A stretch of DNA of 64,000 bases from Gnetum montanum (taxonomy: Eukaryota; Streptophyta; Gnetopsida; Gnetales; Gnetaceae), in assembly GCA_015680685.1 (NCBI GenBank), contig MNCI01026893.1:62001-126000 (forward strand), written 5' to 3'. Shown one piece after another: positions 53,910 to 64,000 of the stretch. Made by a program: the position numbers and the translations under genes. The notes under the pieces are model-generated. The model had not been told where the DNA came from, made no database searches, and worked only from the letters and a program-made list of their open reading frames with translations. Position 1 is the first letter of the stretch. Each line of letters begins with the position of its first letter.

Positions 53910-55080
53910 CTTACCATAATTTTAGTTTACTCAAGACATCATCAAATCCCTACATGGCAACATCAAAACCTTCACATGGCCTTGATTATGTCTAACATTG
54001 ACATGTTTTATTTTAGTGTTATTGATCTTTTGTGTGCATGTTTAAATGAAAATGTGACATGGATGGATCCTATAGCCTATAACAAGTGATCCTACATCAC
54101 CTCTTATCTCTTTTCTAACATCTCAAAAGGTTGTAAAGTATATATAAATTTGTAAAATAATGTACAAATTTCTCATGTTATTCTAGTTGTAACCAATAGT
54201 GCATGTATTCTACTTATTACATCATGTGGCCTAATGTAATCTCTTGTAATCACTGGTATTCTTTGACTTGTTTTCTTGTCCACTTAGAGTTGTTCCTACA
54301 AAATGAACCTAAAGTCATCACAATGATATGACTCATCATAGTGGTGAGTTACCATGTGACCTTGATGCATGAGATTTGGTTAGCTTGTTTAATCATGCTA
54401 ACAATGCTTATCTCACATCACTTCCATTACCCCCCTTGTGCCATAGACCTATAACCAAATTGTATCTTCCTCGCCTTGCTAACAATGAAAACTTATGTTT
54501 GGCATTCATGCATTAATGACCATGTTATATCTCCTTTGACATGCTTCACCATAAATTTCGTTGAATGTAACACATCTCATTCAATGAGAAAATGAGAAAA
54601 ATTCAATCTGATAATGAAACCCAATGAAGTTTTCAGCTCCTTAAAAAAGAAAAAAAAGGGAAAAAATGAGGAAGTGAATTTCCAAGAAAGCCAAGAGGCC
54701 AATGTAGCTTGAAGGTAGTCAAATAAATGGCTCTAAAAAAAGAAACAGGGGGCCAAAGAAGACCAAGAATGAAGTGTTGGTTCTTCTAACACATCATTGA
54801 GTAACCAATAGTTTAAGCATGAAGCATGAAGATCTCTTTGATCAACATCACATGTCACCACCATGCCATGGCCATAATGTTAATATTTGAAATTTATTGT
54901 TAGAAAAAGTGATGATCCTCTCATAAATAAGGTAGCCATCTATTTACATCAAACTTTTCCAAATCCCCTTATGACTTTATTTTTCCATAATAAGCACTCC
55001 TCGACATTGTTCGATAGCTATAGAATCAAGTGTGGAAAGGGTGCATGGTGATGAAATTGTGATAGTGTTTTTTATTTTTT
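53910..55080. other. AT-rich stretch without recognised genes
   Basis: It lies between LTR H and the PPT-like site before LTR F. No gag, PR, RT or INT motif is seen on either strand. It may be the shrunken internal region of an H-F element. Confidence 0.5.
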
Positions 55081-56163
55081 GTTGATGTTTCTTGGGTCAA
55101 TCCTCCAAACACCAATAAGAAGGGACCAATAAAACACCTCATAGAAAATTTATGTTATGCAAAAGAAGCCTAATAGCTGAGAATTTACATTGTAATTTGA
55201 TGGGAATTTAAAGGTAAAAATAATTTCCTTAATTTTCATTAAAAATCCTACCTTGTGGCCTTATTTTAGCAAAGTTTTGGATAATTTCTTATGTGTAAAA
55301 TGAAATTTATAGTCCACAAGATGGAAATTTTATTTATGCCAATGTGTCAAGGCTCAAAATGTTAATATGTTTCCAAAACTGGTAGCAAAAAGCTAAAACC
55401 TTTAGTGGTACACATGTTGGAATTTGAACCATGAAAATAGATCAAATATGACACCAAATTTGGCAAGAAAAGGTTCACACATTGGTGGCCCATATGTTGC
55501 ATCTTTTTGTGCTATGAAAGTGCTAAATATGTTGTAATTCAAAGCACAAAAGGTCAAAAATGTTGGTATGCCATACATTATAGATTTTGTCAATAAAAAA
55601 TGGCAAAAATGTTGCATAATTTTTTAGAAATCAGCCAAAATCAAGTCAACAGAGAATTAATGGAAGCATGGACTATTTAAACCAAAATATTCATCAACTT
55701 TTTTATTCTGAAAATTTTTGAAACTTGAGACCTTTGATAGAGAGATATCTGATAGTCCAAAGCCATTTTCAAGAGCAAATTACTAGAAGCATTGAGACCT
55801 TGTTGTAGAATGAGCAAAATGGATACACTTGGGAGGATTGTAGGACATACACTACCCACCCACAAGCCAAATGCTTGTCACCATTATTACAAAACATTGT
55901 TGACTAATTGCAATTCCATATTTTGTACTATCTAAACTTTGTATTTCTCAAAAAATTTAATACAGGCTTTTGTAGTATTTTGCATATTTTCCACAACTAT
56001 ACTTTTGTCCTAGCTTTGTTCATTAAAAATTTTCTCATTTTTTTCATTATAATTTCATTCTAGTCTCCAACCCCATAAGTCCTAAAGTGATTAACAATAT
56101 TTTTTGAGATGCTTCGGTTTCCTTTTGAGGCCCATGGATCCTAGAGTTAAACATGATGCTCAC

Positions 56164-57389
56164 TGTAACGACTGAAAACATCAGTGGCTAGAATCATTGA
56201 GGGGTCTATGGACACATAGCCTTAACCTCACCTTGTTGGAAATGGAGGTGAATTTACCTAAATGGTTTTGTCGATCGAATAGGAACTTTGCTAGTTTCAA
56301 TTGAGGTGGTGGGTGCAACCAAGGGGTGGCCTGGTTAGCCAAAATGTAAATGCCAATAATGTGAAACAATGCTAAGTGTCAAAGCAGTGTTTTGTTGTGC
56401 TAAGTGTAGAGCGTAGCCATAGAATGGGGGCAAGCATAGCTAAGGGTTTTGATTAAAATGAAGATGTCAACCTATAGAGACTACCACCCGAGCATAATAT
56501 AACATGACAACATGTTAAAAAGTGCAAAAAGATGTAAGAAAAATGCAATAAAATGCTAGAAATGGGAGAGAGAAATGGAACACCACCCAAAATGGGATCA
56601 TAGGTAACTCCAAAAGGGTCTCAAAAGGTACATAGTATATAATAGGCATAGTGGGAGTGTAGTCATAGTCTCCATGGTGTCAGGTCATGAAGTCTGGTGC
56701 TTGCTATGATGAATCATGCCTCCTGAGTTGGTCGCTGCGATGTATCGTGGGCTGTGGTGTGCTACAAGGCTACGGTGGGGCTGCAGTGGATTGTAGAATG
56801 CAACTCTACCTCTCTACCTATGCATCTAGGTCTCATTTGTCCAAAGATGCTTAGTTACAAATGCCAAATGACAAGTGCTAAAAATTCTCACATCCAAGGA
56901 ATGCTAACCACTTGGGAATGCCATTTTTCTAGGAATGCCAACTATTTGAGAATGTCAACTACCTGGGAATGCCAACTGCTTGGAAATGCCAATCACCTAG
57001 GAATGCTAACTATCTGGGAATGAAAATCGCTTGGGAATTCCAACTGTTAAAATATTAGGAGTCTAGGGACATTTATAGGACTAGGGTTAGAGTAAAACAT
57101 AAATTATGTGCCACGTGGTAGTGTGGTAGGTGGGACTACAAGAGAAATTTAGAAATTTTCAGTATGGAGGTAACCAAAAAAGTTCAAAAATTTTATAACT
57201 CTGGTTCCTATGCTCACCCCATGTTATGCATGGGACACATAACCTAATAGCTAGAAAAAAAATTGCAAAACTAGTAGTTGAAGCTAACTACACTCAACAC
57301 TTAGAAAAATTTCAGCAAAGTGCCACCATTTTGACACTTGGTCAAATTTGTAATCAAGATTCCAAGACTTGAAATTTTGTTATGTTTCA
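56164..57389 (-). repeat. I: solo LTR (1226 bp) with target duplication
   Basis: Plus text starts TGTAACGACTG and ends ATGTTTCA, the same ends as A, D and C. CTCAC is found on both sides (56159-56163 and 57390-57394). No internal region or second LTR adjoins, so it is a solo LTR left by LTR-LTR recombination. TATA (CCTATAAATG, minus strand) is near 57075. Confidence 0.88.
56895..57050. repeat. Tandem repeat of about 18-20 bp in LTR I
   Basis: About eight units of GGGAATGCCAACTACTT type, just downstream of the TATA box in LTR sense. It is not seen in the other LTRs. Confidence 0.7.
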
Positions 57390-57779
57390 CTCACCCATTA
57401 GAAATTCTAGCTCTACAAATTGAAAATACGAATATTTAGCTTTTCTAATGGCTTTTATCATAAAAATCACTTTTCTAGTAGTTTACTATTAATTTTCAGA
57501 AGATATTTCTATTATTGTAAGGTTTTTTATTTATTTTGATAATTTGCAACCTATTTTCTTTAGCTTTTTTATTATTTTGATGGGTTACAACTTGTTTTCT
57601 TTAGCTTTTTGCTTATTTTGATAGTTTACAATCCATGTTCTTTAGGCTTTTGGTTATTTTGACAATTTGCAACATCTTTTCTCCAAGTTTTCACCTATGT
57701 TTGAAATTTATAACTTATGTTCATTATATTTTTGCTTATTTCAATCATAAAATCCAAAAATATAAACAAATATTATTAT

Positions 57780-58115
57780 TTATAATATCTCCAATTTTGT
57801 TCAATCTTATTTGACCTAGTTTGACCTAGTGGACATCATTTTGATATCATTTGGTATCATTTTGACATCATTTTGTGCCATTCAAATCTATTTTTCACCA
57901 TTTTGGCATTTTATGATCCTATTGAACCCTGTTTGATTTCATTTTAACATCATTTGGTGTTATTTGATGTTATTTTTCATTGTTTTGACTTTATTTGGAC
58001 CTATTAAAAATCATTCAACACTATTTTATACCATTTCAACAAAATTTTTCATCATTTGACATTAATTTTTCATTATTATGACTTCATTTGATGTCATTTG
58101 ATATCATTCTGTACC
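57780..58115. repeat. Degenerate low-complexity repeat (ATCATTTTGAC type)
   Basis: Words such as ATCATTTTGAC, ATCATTTGGT and GTCATTTGAT recur at roughly 10-20 bp spacing over 300 bases. The pattern looks like decayed tandem DNA. No coding meaning is seen. Confidence 0.6.
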
Positions 58116-58479
58116 ATTTTGAACCCAATGTAGATACTACAACTATCATCATGGAGACATTGCTATGCAACTCTACTAGTTGCATTGCCAAGTTCATGGT
58201 GGATGACCCTAACACTTGTGTAGAAGGAAATTGTTGTGGTGACTCATACACACCAAGAACATGCATGTTATTCTAGATTTGATATGTTCTTGATTTTTTT
58301 TTACTACAATGCTAACAACACCTTAATGATAGGCCATTAGGTCCACAACTTGTTCTAGAATCCTCCTAGCATCTTCTACCAATTGCAAGTGTAAGTGTCA
58401 TCCTAAAGGTTTATTTATTTATTATTTTTGTTATGATATTTGATTGTAATAATTTTTTTTTCCTTTATATGTTGCAAGT

Positions 58480-59021
58480 ATAGAGTGCATGATGGAGGCT
58501 TAATTAAGAGTGACCAAGTTCTACAATTGGAAAACACAACATTGAAGGTCTTTTTACAAGGCTATGTATGAGACTTATGGTGTTGGAGTAGCTAAAGGAT
58601 GATTTTAGTAGACATAATGCATGTTTTTGTCATTTCTACTATAGGTGTTTAGCCACTAGAATTGTTCATACTTGGTGGGACCTTCTAGACTTGTGCATAT
58701 ATGCAACCATGGTTTCTAGGATTCCTACATTGTCTAAACCAAGTAAGAAAATTTTAATAGCATTTATCTTTTAATTTTTATTTAGTAATATCAACATTCT
58801 CTAGTTGTATTATTTTTTGGTTACTTAGGACTCAATTTTTTAATTTTCTTTAACTATGTGGTTATGAGTTTAATTTCAAGTTTATATGTTTATTATATTT
58901 TTTTAGTTTTGTGTGAGGTGATTGCTAAAGGCTAATAGGCTACTCATGTTGTATGTTCATTAGATTCATTATAATTATCATGTCTCCTCTACTCATGTCA
59001 TAATTATCTCAAAATATGCAG
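58480..59021 (+). other. Possible upstream exons of E's antisense gene, unassigned
   Basis: A splice-like AG at 58489 precedes an ORF-like stretch (KFYNWKTQH, YKAMYETYGVGVAKG) up to an AAGTAAG donor near 58742. I could not align it with exons 1-3 of B or D. 58750-59021 is AT-rich and intron-like, with many T runs. Confidence 0.3.
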
Positions 59022-61775
59022 AGGAGACATTCATTCTCAAGTTGGGTGAAGTAGATTCAACACAATGGTGGTTGGTTAGTAGAGCACCTAGAGAGATCTA
59101 GGGAAGGATTTCCAATGCAAATTTGCTTGATTTATTCATGATTCCTACTTTATCAATTCCTACTACGAAGATGTTGAATGTAATTAACATTTTTAACAAG
59201 GAATCAAGAAATTCATCTCTCATGTTCATGGTGTTTTTGTTACTATGGTCATATCAATGAATCCACATTTAGTGGCCTCTTTAGTGTACCTTGTGATGAC
59301 ATCAAGGTTTCCACAAGAGTAGGGAAAGAGATGAGCCATATATAGGAGGTTGAGAAATGGCTTAACTCTTGTTGTGTTAGTGGTGGATTTTCTTTAAACT
59401 AGTGTGAGGTTGTAGAGGTCAATGAGATGTATCCACTATTCTACTCTAGAGCATTTTTGATGTTGCTATCACAATAGAAGGTTCTTTGTATTCAATAGGT
59501 TGAGACCATGAAGAATGTCCTCACTAAAGATGCTAAATTCAACTATGGTGTGCACTTGGTCTTTGGGATGTGGGAGGAGATTAAAAAATTCTGCAATCAC
59601 CTTGATATGATATGCCACATGTACTTTGAATTTTTGTTGCATATCTAAGGAAGTTTGCAGAATTCTTGGTGGTCAAGAAGGATGGAAAATGGATTAGTTA
59701 TGATTCCTCAAAATTTTCCAAACCTTGGGTTAAACAGATTGTTCTAGCTATGTAGTATCAAGATCCACCAGTTAAAGATATCAAAGAATTATTGTTAGTC
59801 ACCACTAAGAAATTTAGTGGTGCATTTATTCTTTCTCTAAGACCATGAGTATGGAACCCCATGTTACCCATGGGAATGCCAAGAGAGCCAAAGGTGTATG
59901 TGTAAAGGATGATGGTGCAACCAAGGCAAAGTTGAAAAGAACATTAGTTGAAGAAATAGTTCTTATTGTTGAAAAACCATTAAAAAATAAAGTATCTCCT
60001 AGGTTCGACAAGGTCCATCACACTATTTTATGTATGTTTAATATGCATTTTTAATGTATTTTTTGCATACAATTTTTTTCTATGTAACATGTTTATGTTA
60101 TTGTCTAATTTTTAGCAATATTTGCTAATGTGTCCTATGTTTTGCCATTACAATTCTTGTAGGGAAGTAATAAGAATTGGTAGCCTAAGCAATAGTAGAG
60201 GCAAGGAAAAAACAACAAGAAGAAGAAGCACAAAGATAATAGGAGGAGGATGAGTTAGTACAAAATGAAGCATTGGATTCCCTAGATTTCATATTTTGAA
60301 ATTCAAAATTTGATGATGAACCTACTATTGACATCCCATATGGTACTCTAGGTGCTCATGCATTTCAGTTTGTGTATTTTGTTTTATGGTTTTATGTTAA
60401 AATTGGTTTCAATTTTTTAGTTGTGTTGATGGGTATACTTTTTGTAGTTCCTAAATCTCTTCTAGATGCATCTACCTTTATGTTTCATTTCAAACCTTAG
60501 GTTGAGGTTCCATATAAGATAGAGTTCATGCAAGACATGAATAAAGATATGATTGATTGGTTACAACAGATAACTTTTGATGTTGGTAAGAATAATAGCA
60601 TACTTTTCCTTAATTATTTTATTATTTATATATATATATTATATTTTTATTTTTATTTTGTATGTCTTTTTATGTTTTATGATTACATGGTTTTAGTAGT
60701 TTAAAGTATCCTTAGTTACTTTTGATGCTTATTGGTTTTATGTATATATTTTTGTTACAATTATTACAATGTCCAAGGTTGGATGGGATCCTAAGCATGA
60801 GGTTGAGCTTGACTAGTTACCTATATTATTATTTGATGTGGAAAATATTCCATAAAGGTTCTGTGAGGGAACCCTTGAATGTTCCCTCTCATGTGCCAAG
60901 ACTTCATTGGAGTGCCAATGCTCTAATGAATTTCTATGGGAAAGAGCTATGGACTTGGAGAAAGGAAACAAGTGGTAGGTTTAGAGACCTTAGAGATCGC
61001 AAGGAATTTATAGAGGTTCATGTAACCAATATAGACTCCTTACATACCAAGGAAATTGAGTGGTCCCACTATTGGAGTGCCATCCATGGAAAGGTTGTTC
61101 TAGCTAGGAGAAACATAGAAAAGGACATTCATAAGATTAGAGACTAGTGGAACTACTATCCTTGGGTCCTAGTGTGGGGCAAGAAACAAAAGGATCACAA
61201 GCATAAGTACGAGGTTGAAAAAGAGAGATATTACAAGTGGCTATAGGAGAAGGTCATGAGAAGCTAAAAGCTTGAGATGCTCATGTAAAAATTAATGCAA
61301 AGGATGCCTTCAAGTTGTTTGAAGGCTTTCTTATAGTGTTTGATCCCTATGCTATTTAGATTACTACTACTTCTAGAGAGACCACCACTACTACCTTTTC
61401 TCGAGAGCCTCTTGTATGAACCAAGGTTGAGAGAAGGAAAATCTTAACCGATGTGAACATTGGAAAGTTAGACTACACTAACCTAAGTAAAGAGAAAATT
61501 CTTCATAGGTTGGAGACTAGTCTTCTAAATTTTCCTCCAAAAGTTCATGCTCCAAAGTCTTTAGAATTTTTTTTAGAAATATTTATCCTTTTTTAGTTTA
61601 GTTTAATATGTAATTTTTTTTTTGGTTTTGATGTTTTATGTTTATGTCTTGGCTATTTTTGCTACTAATTAATTTTTTGGCTATGTTTGTGGTATAGACA
61701 CTTGGTGATGGTAGTGGCCCTAATGGTCATGATGGTGATGATGCTCCCCTTTCTCCTCCTCCTATTTTGTGTTAG
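59022..61775 (+). pseudogene. Antisense gene of element E, exons 4-8
   Basis: Exons by GT-AG borders and alignment: 4 59022-60031, 5 60163-60342, 6 60448-60585, 7 60778 to about 61563, 8 61698-61775. Lengths are 1010, 180, 138, 786 and 78, against 1050, 204, 138, 819 and 207 in D. Blocks: KMLNVINIFNKESRN and KFAEFLVVKKDGKWISYDSS, SKPWVKQIVLAM (4), IEFMQDMNKDMIDWLQQ (6), HVPRLHWSANALMNFYGKEL and VWGKKQKDHKHKYEVEKER, KEKILHRLETSLLNFP (7). Exon 8 is acidic and ends PPPILC before a TAG. This third, highly diverged copy shows that the gene is old in the family. Stops and a lost donor after exon 7 show that it is dead. Confidence 0.68.
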
Positions 61776-62650
61776 GCATATCAGTCTTATCATTTTCTGG
61801 GTATTTTGGTTGTGATATTGATGTTATTATTTTATTGGCAATTCATAGCCATTGGAGACCATGAGATAGTTAATTATTATTTGTTTTATTGTTACACAGT
61901 GCAACCATGGCTGTTAGACTTTTATTTATTATATTTTTCATCATTGGTAACTAAATTTTTATCACACTATGTGACTATGGTTGTTAGACATGGAGACTTT
62001 GATTATAATATTTTTAATTTTGCATATAATATTATATTTTTATCATTTTCATGTTCTATGTGTTTTTTATATATTTTATGTTTTGGTCATATGAGAAGGC
62101 TATGTTGGTAAAGTGTAAGGTTATAAAGGAAAAATTTGTAATGAAATACAAAATGTAGAGTAATCCAGAAAAACAAAATGCAAAATATGGTATAATGGTT
62201 GTAATAATGATAAGGAAGAAAAAGGTTACAAATGCATTGCCATTTTAAGGCCTTGTTAGGCCATGGTAAAATTATTATAGATGTTTATGTTTTAAATTTT
62301 TTATGAAGTTTTTAGGTTTTAAAAATGTTTATGGCATTTCTATGTTTTAAAAGGAAAAGCAAAAAAGGTAAATCATGAAAATGCATAAATTGAGAAAATA
62401 TTAAACATACATGTACAAGTAAGGCTAAGTAGTTATAACAAGGCCAAAACAAGGTAAATTAATATAAAAAATGACATATGTAATCAAATGTTTAAAACTA
62501 GACTATGAAATAAAACTAACTAGAAAAGGCTACATGGTTATTAACATAAGAGCAAGAAATTAAGGGATGCATCCAATCATCCAAATATTTTCTAATCTTG
62601 AAATGGTTAGAAAAATTATATAATATTTGTTGTACAATCTTCTACTCCCC
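61776..62650. other. AT-rich non-coding stretch of E with one dyad unit
   Basis: CATTTTAAGGCCTTGTTAGGCC at about 62248-62270 is one GGCC-type dyad unit in the orientation of the other arrays. It sits between PR and the antisense gene as in B and D. The rest shows no gene. An open frame at 61806-62111 rich in F, Y and L is a by-product of AT-rich sequence. Confidence 0.6.
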
Positions 62651-62659
62651 ATATTGCTT

Positions 62660-63200
62660 AGTGACCATGTTGAATGGGAGCTCTTCCCTTGTTGCATTTA
62701 TGGTTTGGTTGTTTTCAATTTTAGCTTGATCTACTCTATTGGGCTCTTCACTTTGCTCTTGTTAGTAGGATTTTCTTCCTAAAACTACACTTTGAATCCC
62801 TGATCCACATTAACATTATTGACTATCAATGGAATTGCACTCTTTCCATGAATAATTATTTTACCCCATTCATAAGCCAAGTGAATTTCTTGGTCGATGG
62901 GGGAGGAAACGTGCTCATAATTAAAATAACCAAGGCTTTCCCAAGATGAGATTCAATTCAAGTATCTTGTCTTCTACCAAGAATTTATTAGATATGGGGA
63001 ATTGTTCCTCCACTATGTAGTCTAATGAGATGGAACCTACACTGCTACCTATAATCCATTGAAGGATTTGAGAATAGAGGTAGCAGAACTTTACATTTGT
63101 TCTACCATACATAACTATTTAATAATGGTAAAAGGTACAACATTGATCACTACCGCATCATCAACATTTATACTATGTATTTTATTTGTCCAAATCTTAT
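62660..63200 (-). pseudogene. Protease of element E, broken
   Basis: KILELNLILGKPWL (about 62962-62921), SSPIDQEIHLAYEWGKIIIH and the upstream DYIVEEQFPISNKFLVED align with EMPEFNLILGRSWLAKL, ISSPIHQEIHLPYTGREVMI and VAGDQFPTNKTFIMVEE of B. The active-site strand is poorly kept. Confidence 0.7.
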
Positions 63201-63229
63201 GGTTATGAAGAGAGAGGCCTTTATTATCT

Positions 63230-63560
63230 TGCCATATTAGGGATTTGTCTTAACTTCACTTTTGTGAAACACTGCTATAGTTGACTTCATTTCTTCCCTA
63301 GGTGAAGGTGACATCATCATTACCAGAAAGGATTCTTCATTGGTAGGAATGTCTTCACTAATATGAATTGAGGTCAAAATCCTTACTAAGCCTTCACAAT
63401 GAGTAAAAGAGGTCATTACTAGGTCATATAAACTCAATAAGGTATTCTTCTATTTTAAGGGGATTTTTTCTTGCTTCATGGCATTGAGGAAATCCTTGTC
63501 ATTGGTTATTGTTTTTTCATTTTTTTTGACATTTTGGTATGTGAAAACATTAAGAAAAAT
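63230..63560 (-). pseudogene. Gag-protease linker of element E
   Basis: NTLLSLYDLVMTSFTHCEGL and HISEDIPTNEESFLVMMMSP match NTMLSLYELLMTSQKDCKT and DENLPADEEEIYLIMLFP in D (28530-28400). An upstream Lys-rich segment precedes it. The capsid part lies off the right edge. Confidence 0.65.
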
Positions 63561-64000
63561 GAAGTACAAGATTGTTTGTATGATTGTTGTGATTATAGGA
63601 CAAAGTACATTGGAAATACAAGAAGAAGATGAGGTGACACCTAAAAATCAATGTCAAAATGAAGATATCAGAGATCAAGATGAAGCCTACATTGATGACA
63701 AGGAACAAACTCAAAGGAGAATGCCTACAAGGTCTCAAGAGAACATGTAGGAATTCAAGGATCTTGGACAAGAGAAAAATCCTTTAAAGCTCATCTTAGA
63801 GGTCAAATGGAAGCCTTAGAATTGAAGGATTATTTTTAGAGAAGAAGTCTTACAGAAATAGTATATGTCTACTATTAAGTAAAGATGTCTCCATGAAAAG
63901 GAAGACTTCTTGGTAGAATTGAAGGTAGCAAAGGAGAAGACATCTCTGGAAAATAGAAGACATCATTTTGGAGAGGAAGACATCTTTCACTAGAAGAAGA
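63561..64000. other. Right end of window, unassigned
   Basis: An acidic open frame on the plus strand ends at 63750. Beyond it, words such as GAAGACATCTTT and AGAAGTCTTAC recur on both strands near 63840-64000, suggesting a short decayed repeat. I see no recognised gene. Confidence 0.35.

Larger units (their letters stand above)
55081..57415 (+). repeat. F: diverged LTR with preceding PPT, split by solo LTR I
   Basis: TTGTTGATGTTTCTTGGGTC (55080) and AAGAAGGGACCAAT (55113-55126) before AAAACACCTC match the PPT hairpin and LTR start of B. Near 56078 CATAAGTCCTAAAGTGATT and TTTTGAGGCCCATGGATCC match the U5 end of H. Solo LTR I sits at 56164-57389; sequence after it (CCATTAGAAATTCTAG) completes F to about 57415. 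The true end is uncertain. Confidence 0.55.
57416..64000 (-). mobile_element. Element E: oldest-looking Tat-like element, internal part only
   Basis: On the minus strand from the right: gag-PR linker (about 63560-63237), PR (about 63200-62660), a GGCC dyad unit (62250), then the antisense gene on the plus strand (to 61775). The order is that of B and D. Neither LTR nor RT is in the window; RT would lie left of 57 kb, perhaps beyond the insertions of B and H-F. The region is clearly more AT-rich than 1-50 kb. Confidence 0.68.

Noticed and set aside
61806-62111. 101-codon hydrophobic open frame
   Set aside because: Its composition follows from AT-rich DNA after the end of E's antisense gene; neither B nor D has it.

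Overview
This window is repeat-rich nuclear DNA from a land plant with a large, retrotransposon-bloated genome. A gymnosperm-like or similarly large plant genome is my guess; the species cannot be fixed from the sequence. Almost everything is a nest of decayed Ty3/gypsy LTR retrotransposons of the Tat lineage, recognised by gag, protease (PR), RT, RNase H, a second archaeal-type RNase H (aRNH) and integrase (INT). No intact host gene, tRNA or rRNA was seen. The one recognisable host-derived piece is a DEAD-box RNA helicase fragment carried inside an LTR.

Layout (letters are my own). E (minus strand, AT-rich, oldest-looking) fills about 57.4-64 kb and runs off the right edge. B (plus strand) fills 2.4-52.7 kb with its 5' end off the left edge. 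Three elements sit inside B: A (minus, 1-2419, cut by the window start); D (minus, 9777-32962, direct repeat CCCCT on both sides); and C (minus, 37783-49117, direct repeat GGTGC on both sides, splitting B's integrase). D itself is interrupted by two LTR-like units G1 (16155-18924) and G2 (20544-23932). Right of B lie diverged LTRs H and F, and F contains a solo LTR I (56164-57389, direct repeat CTCAC). An 821-base assembly gap lies inside C at 42301-43121.

Shared architecture. Without nested inserts D is about 17 kb and B about as long. In B and D the order is gag, PR, dyad array (GGCC type), antisense gene, dyad array (GTC type), RT-RNH-aRNH-INT, dyad array (GTC type), 3' tail, PPT hairpin, LTR. 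E shows the same order as far as it is visible. The antisense gene lies between PR and RT, on the opposite strand to gag-pol. In B and D it has eight exons separated by seven introns with GT-AG borders and nearly equal exon lengths; in E exons 4-8 can be traced. Its product (about 1,030-1,060 aa) is not one I recognise. It has no RT or integrase motifs, and has a central region that may be helical and an acidic C-terminus. C kept gag, LTRs and dyad arrays but lacks pol and the antisense gene, and looks like a gag-only non-autonomous derivative.

The most interesting material is the spliced antisense gene, the dyad arrays with co-varying arms and constant orientation, and a conserved hairpin around the PPT-LTR junction. 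All coding regions here carry stops or frameshifts, so the copies in this window are relics; what they show is a family-level design.
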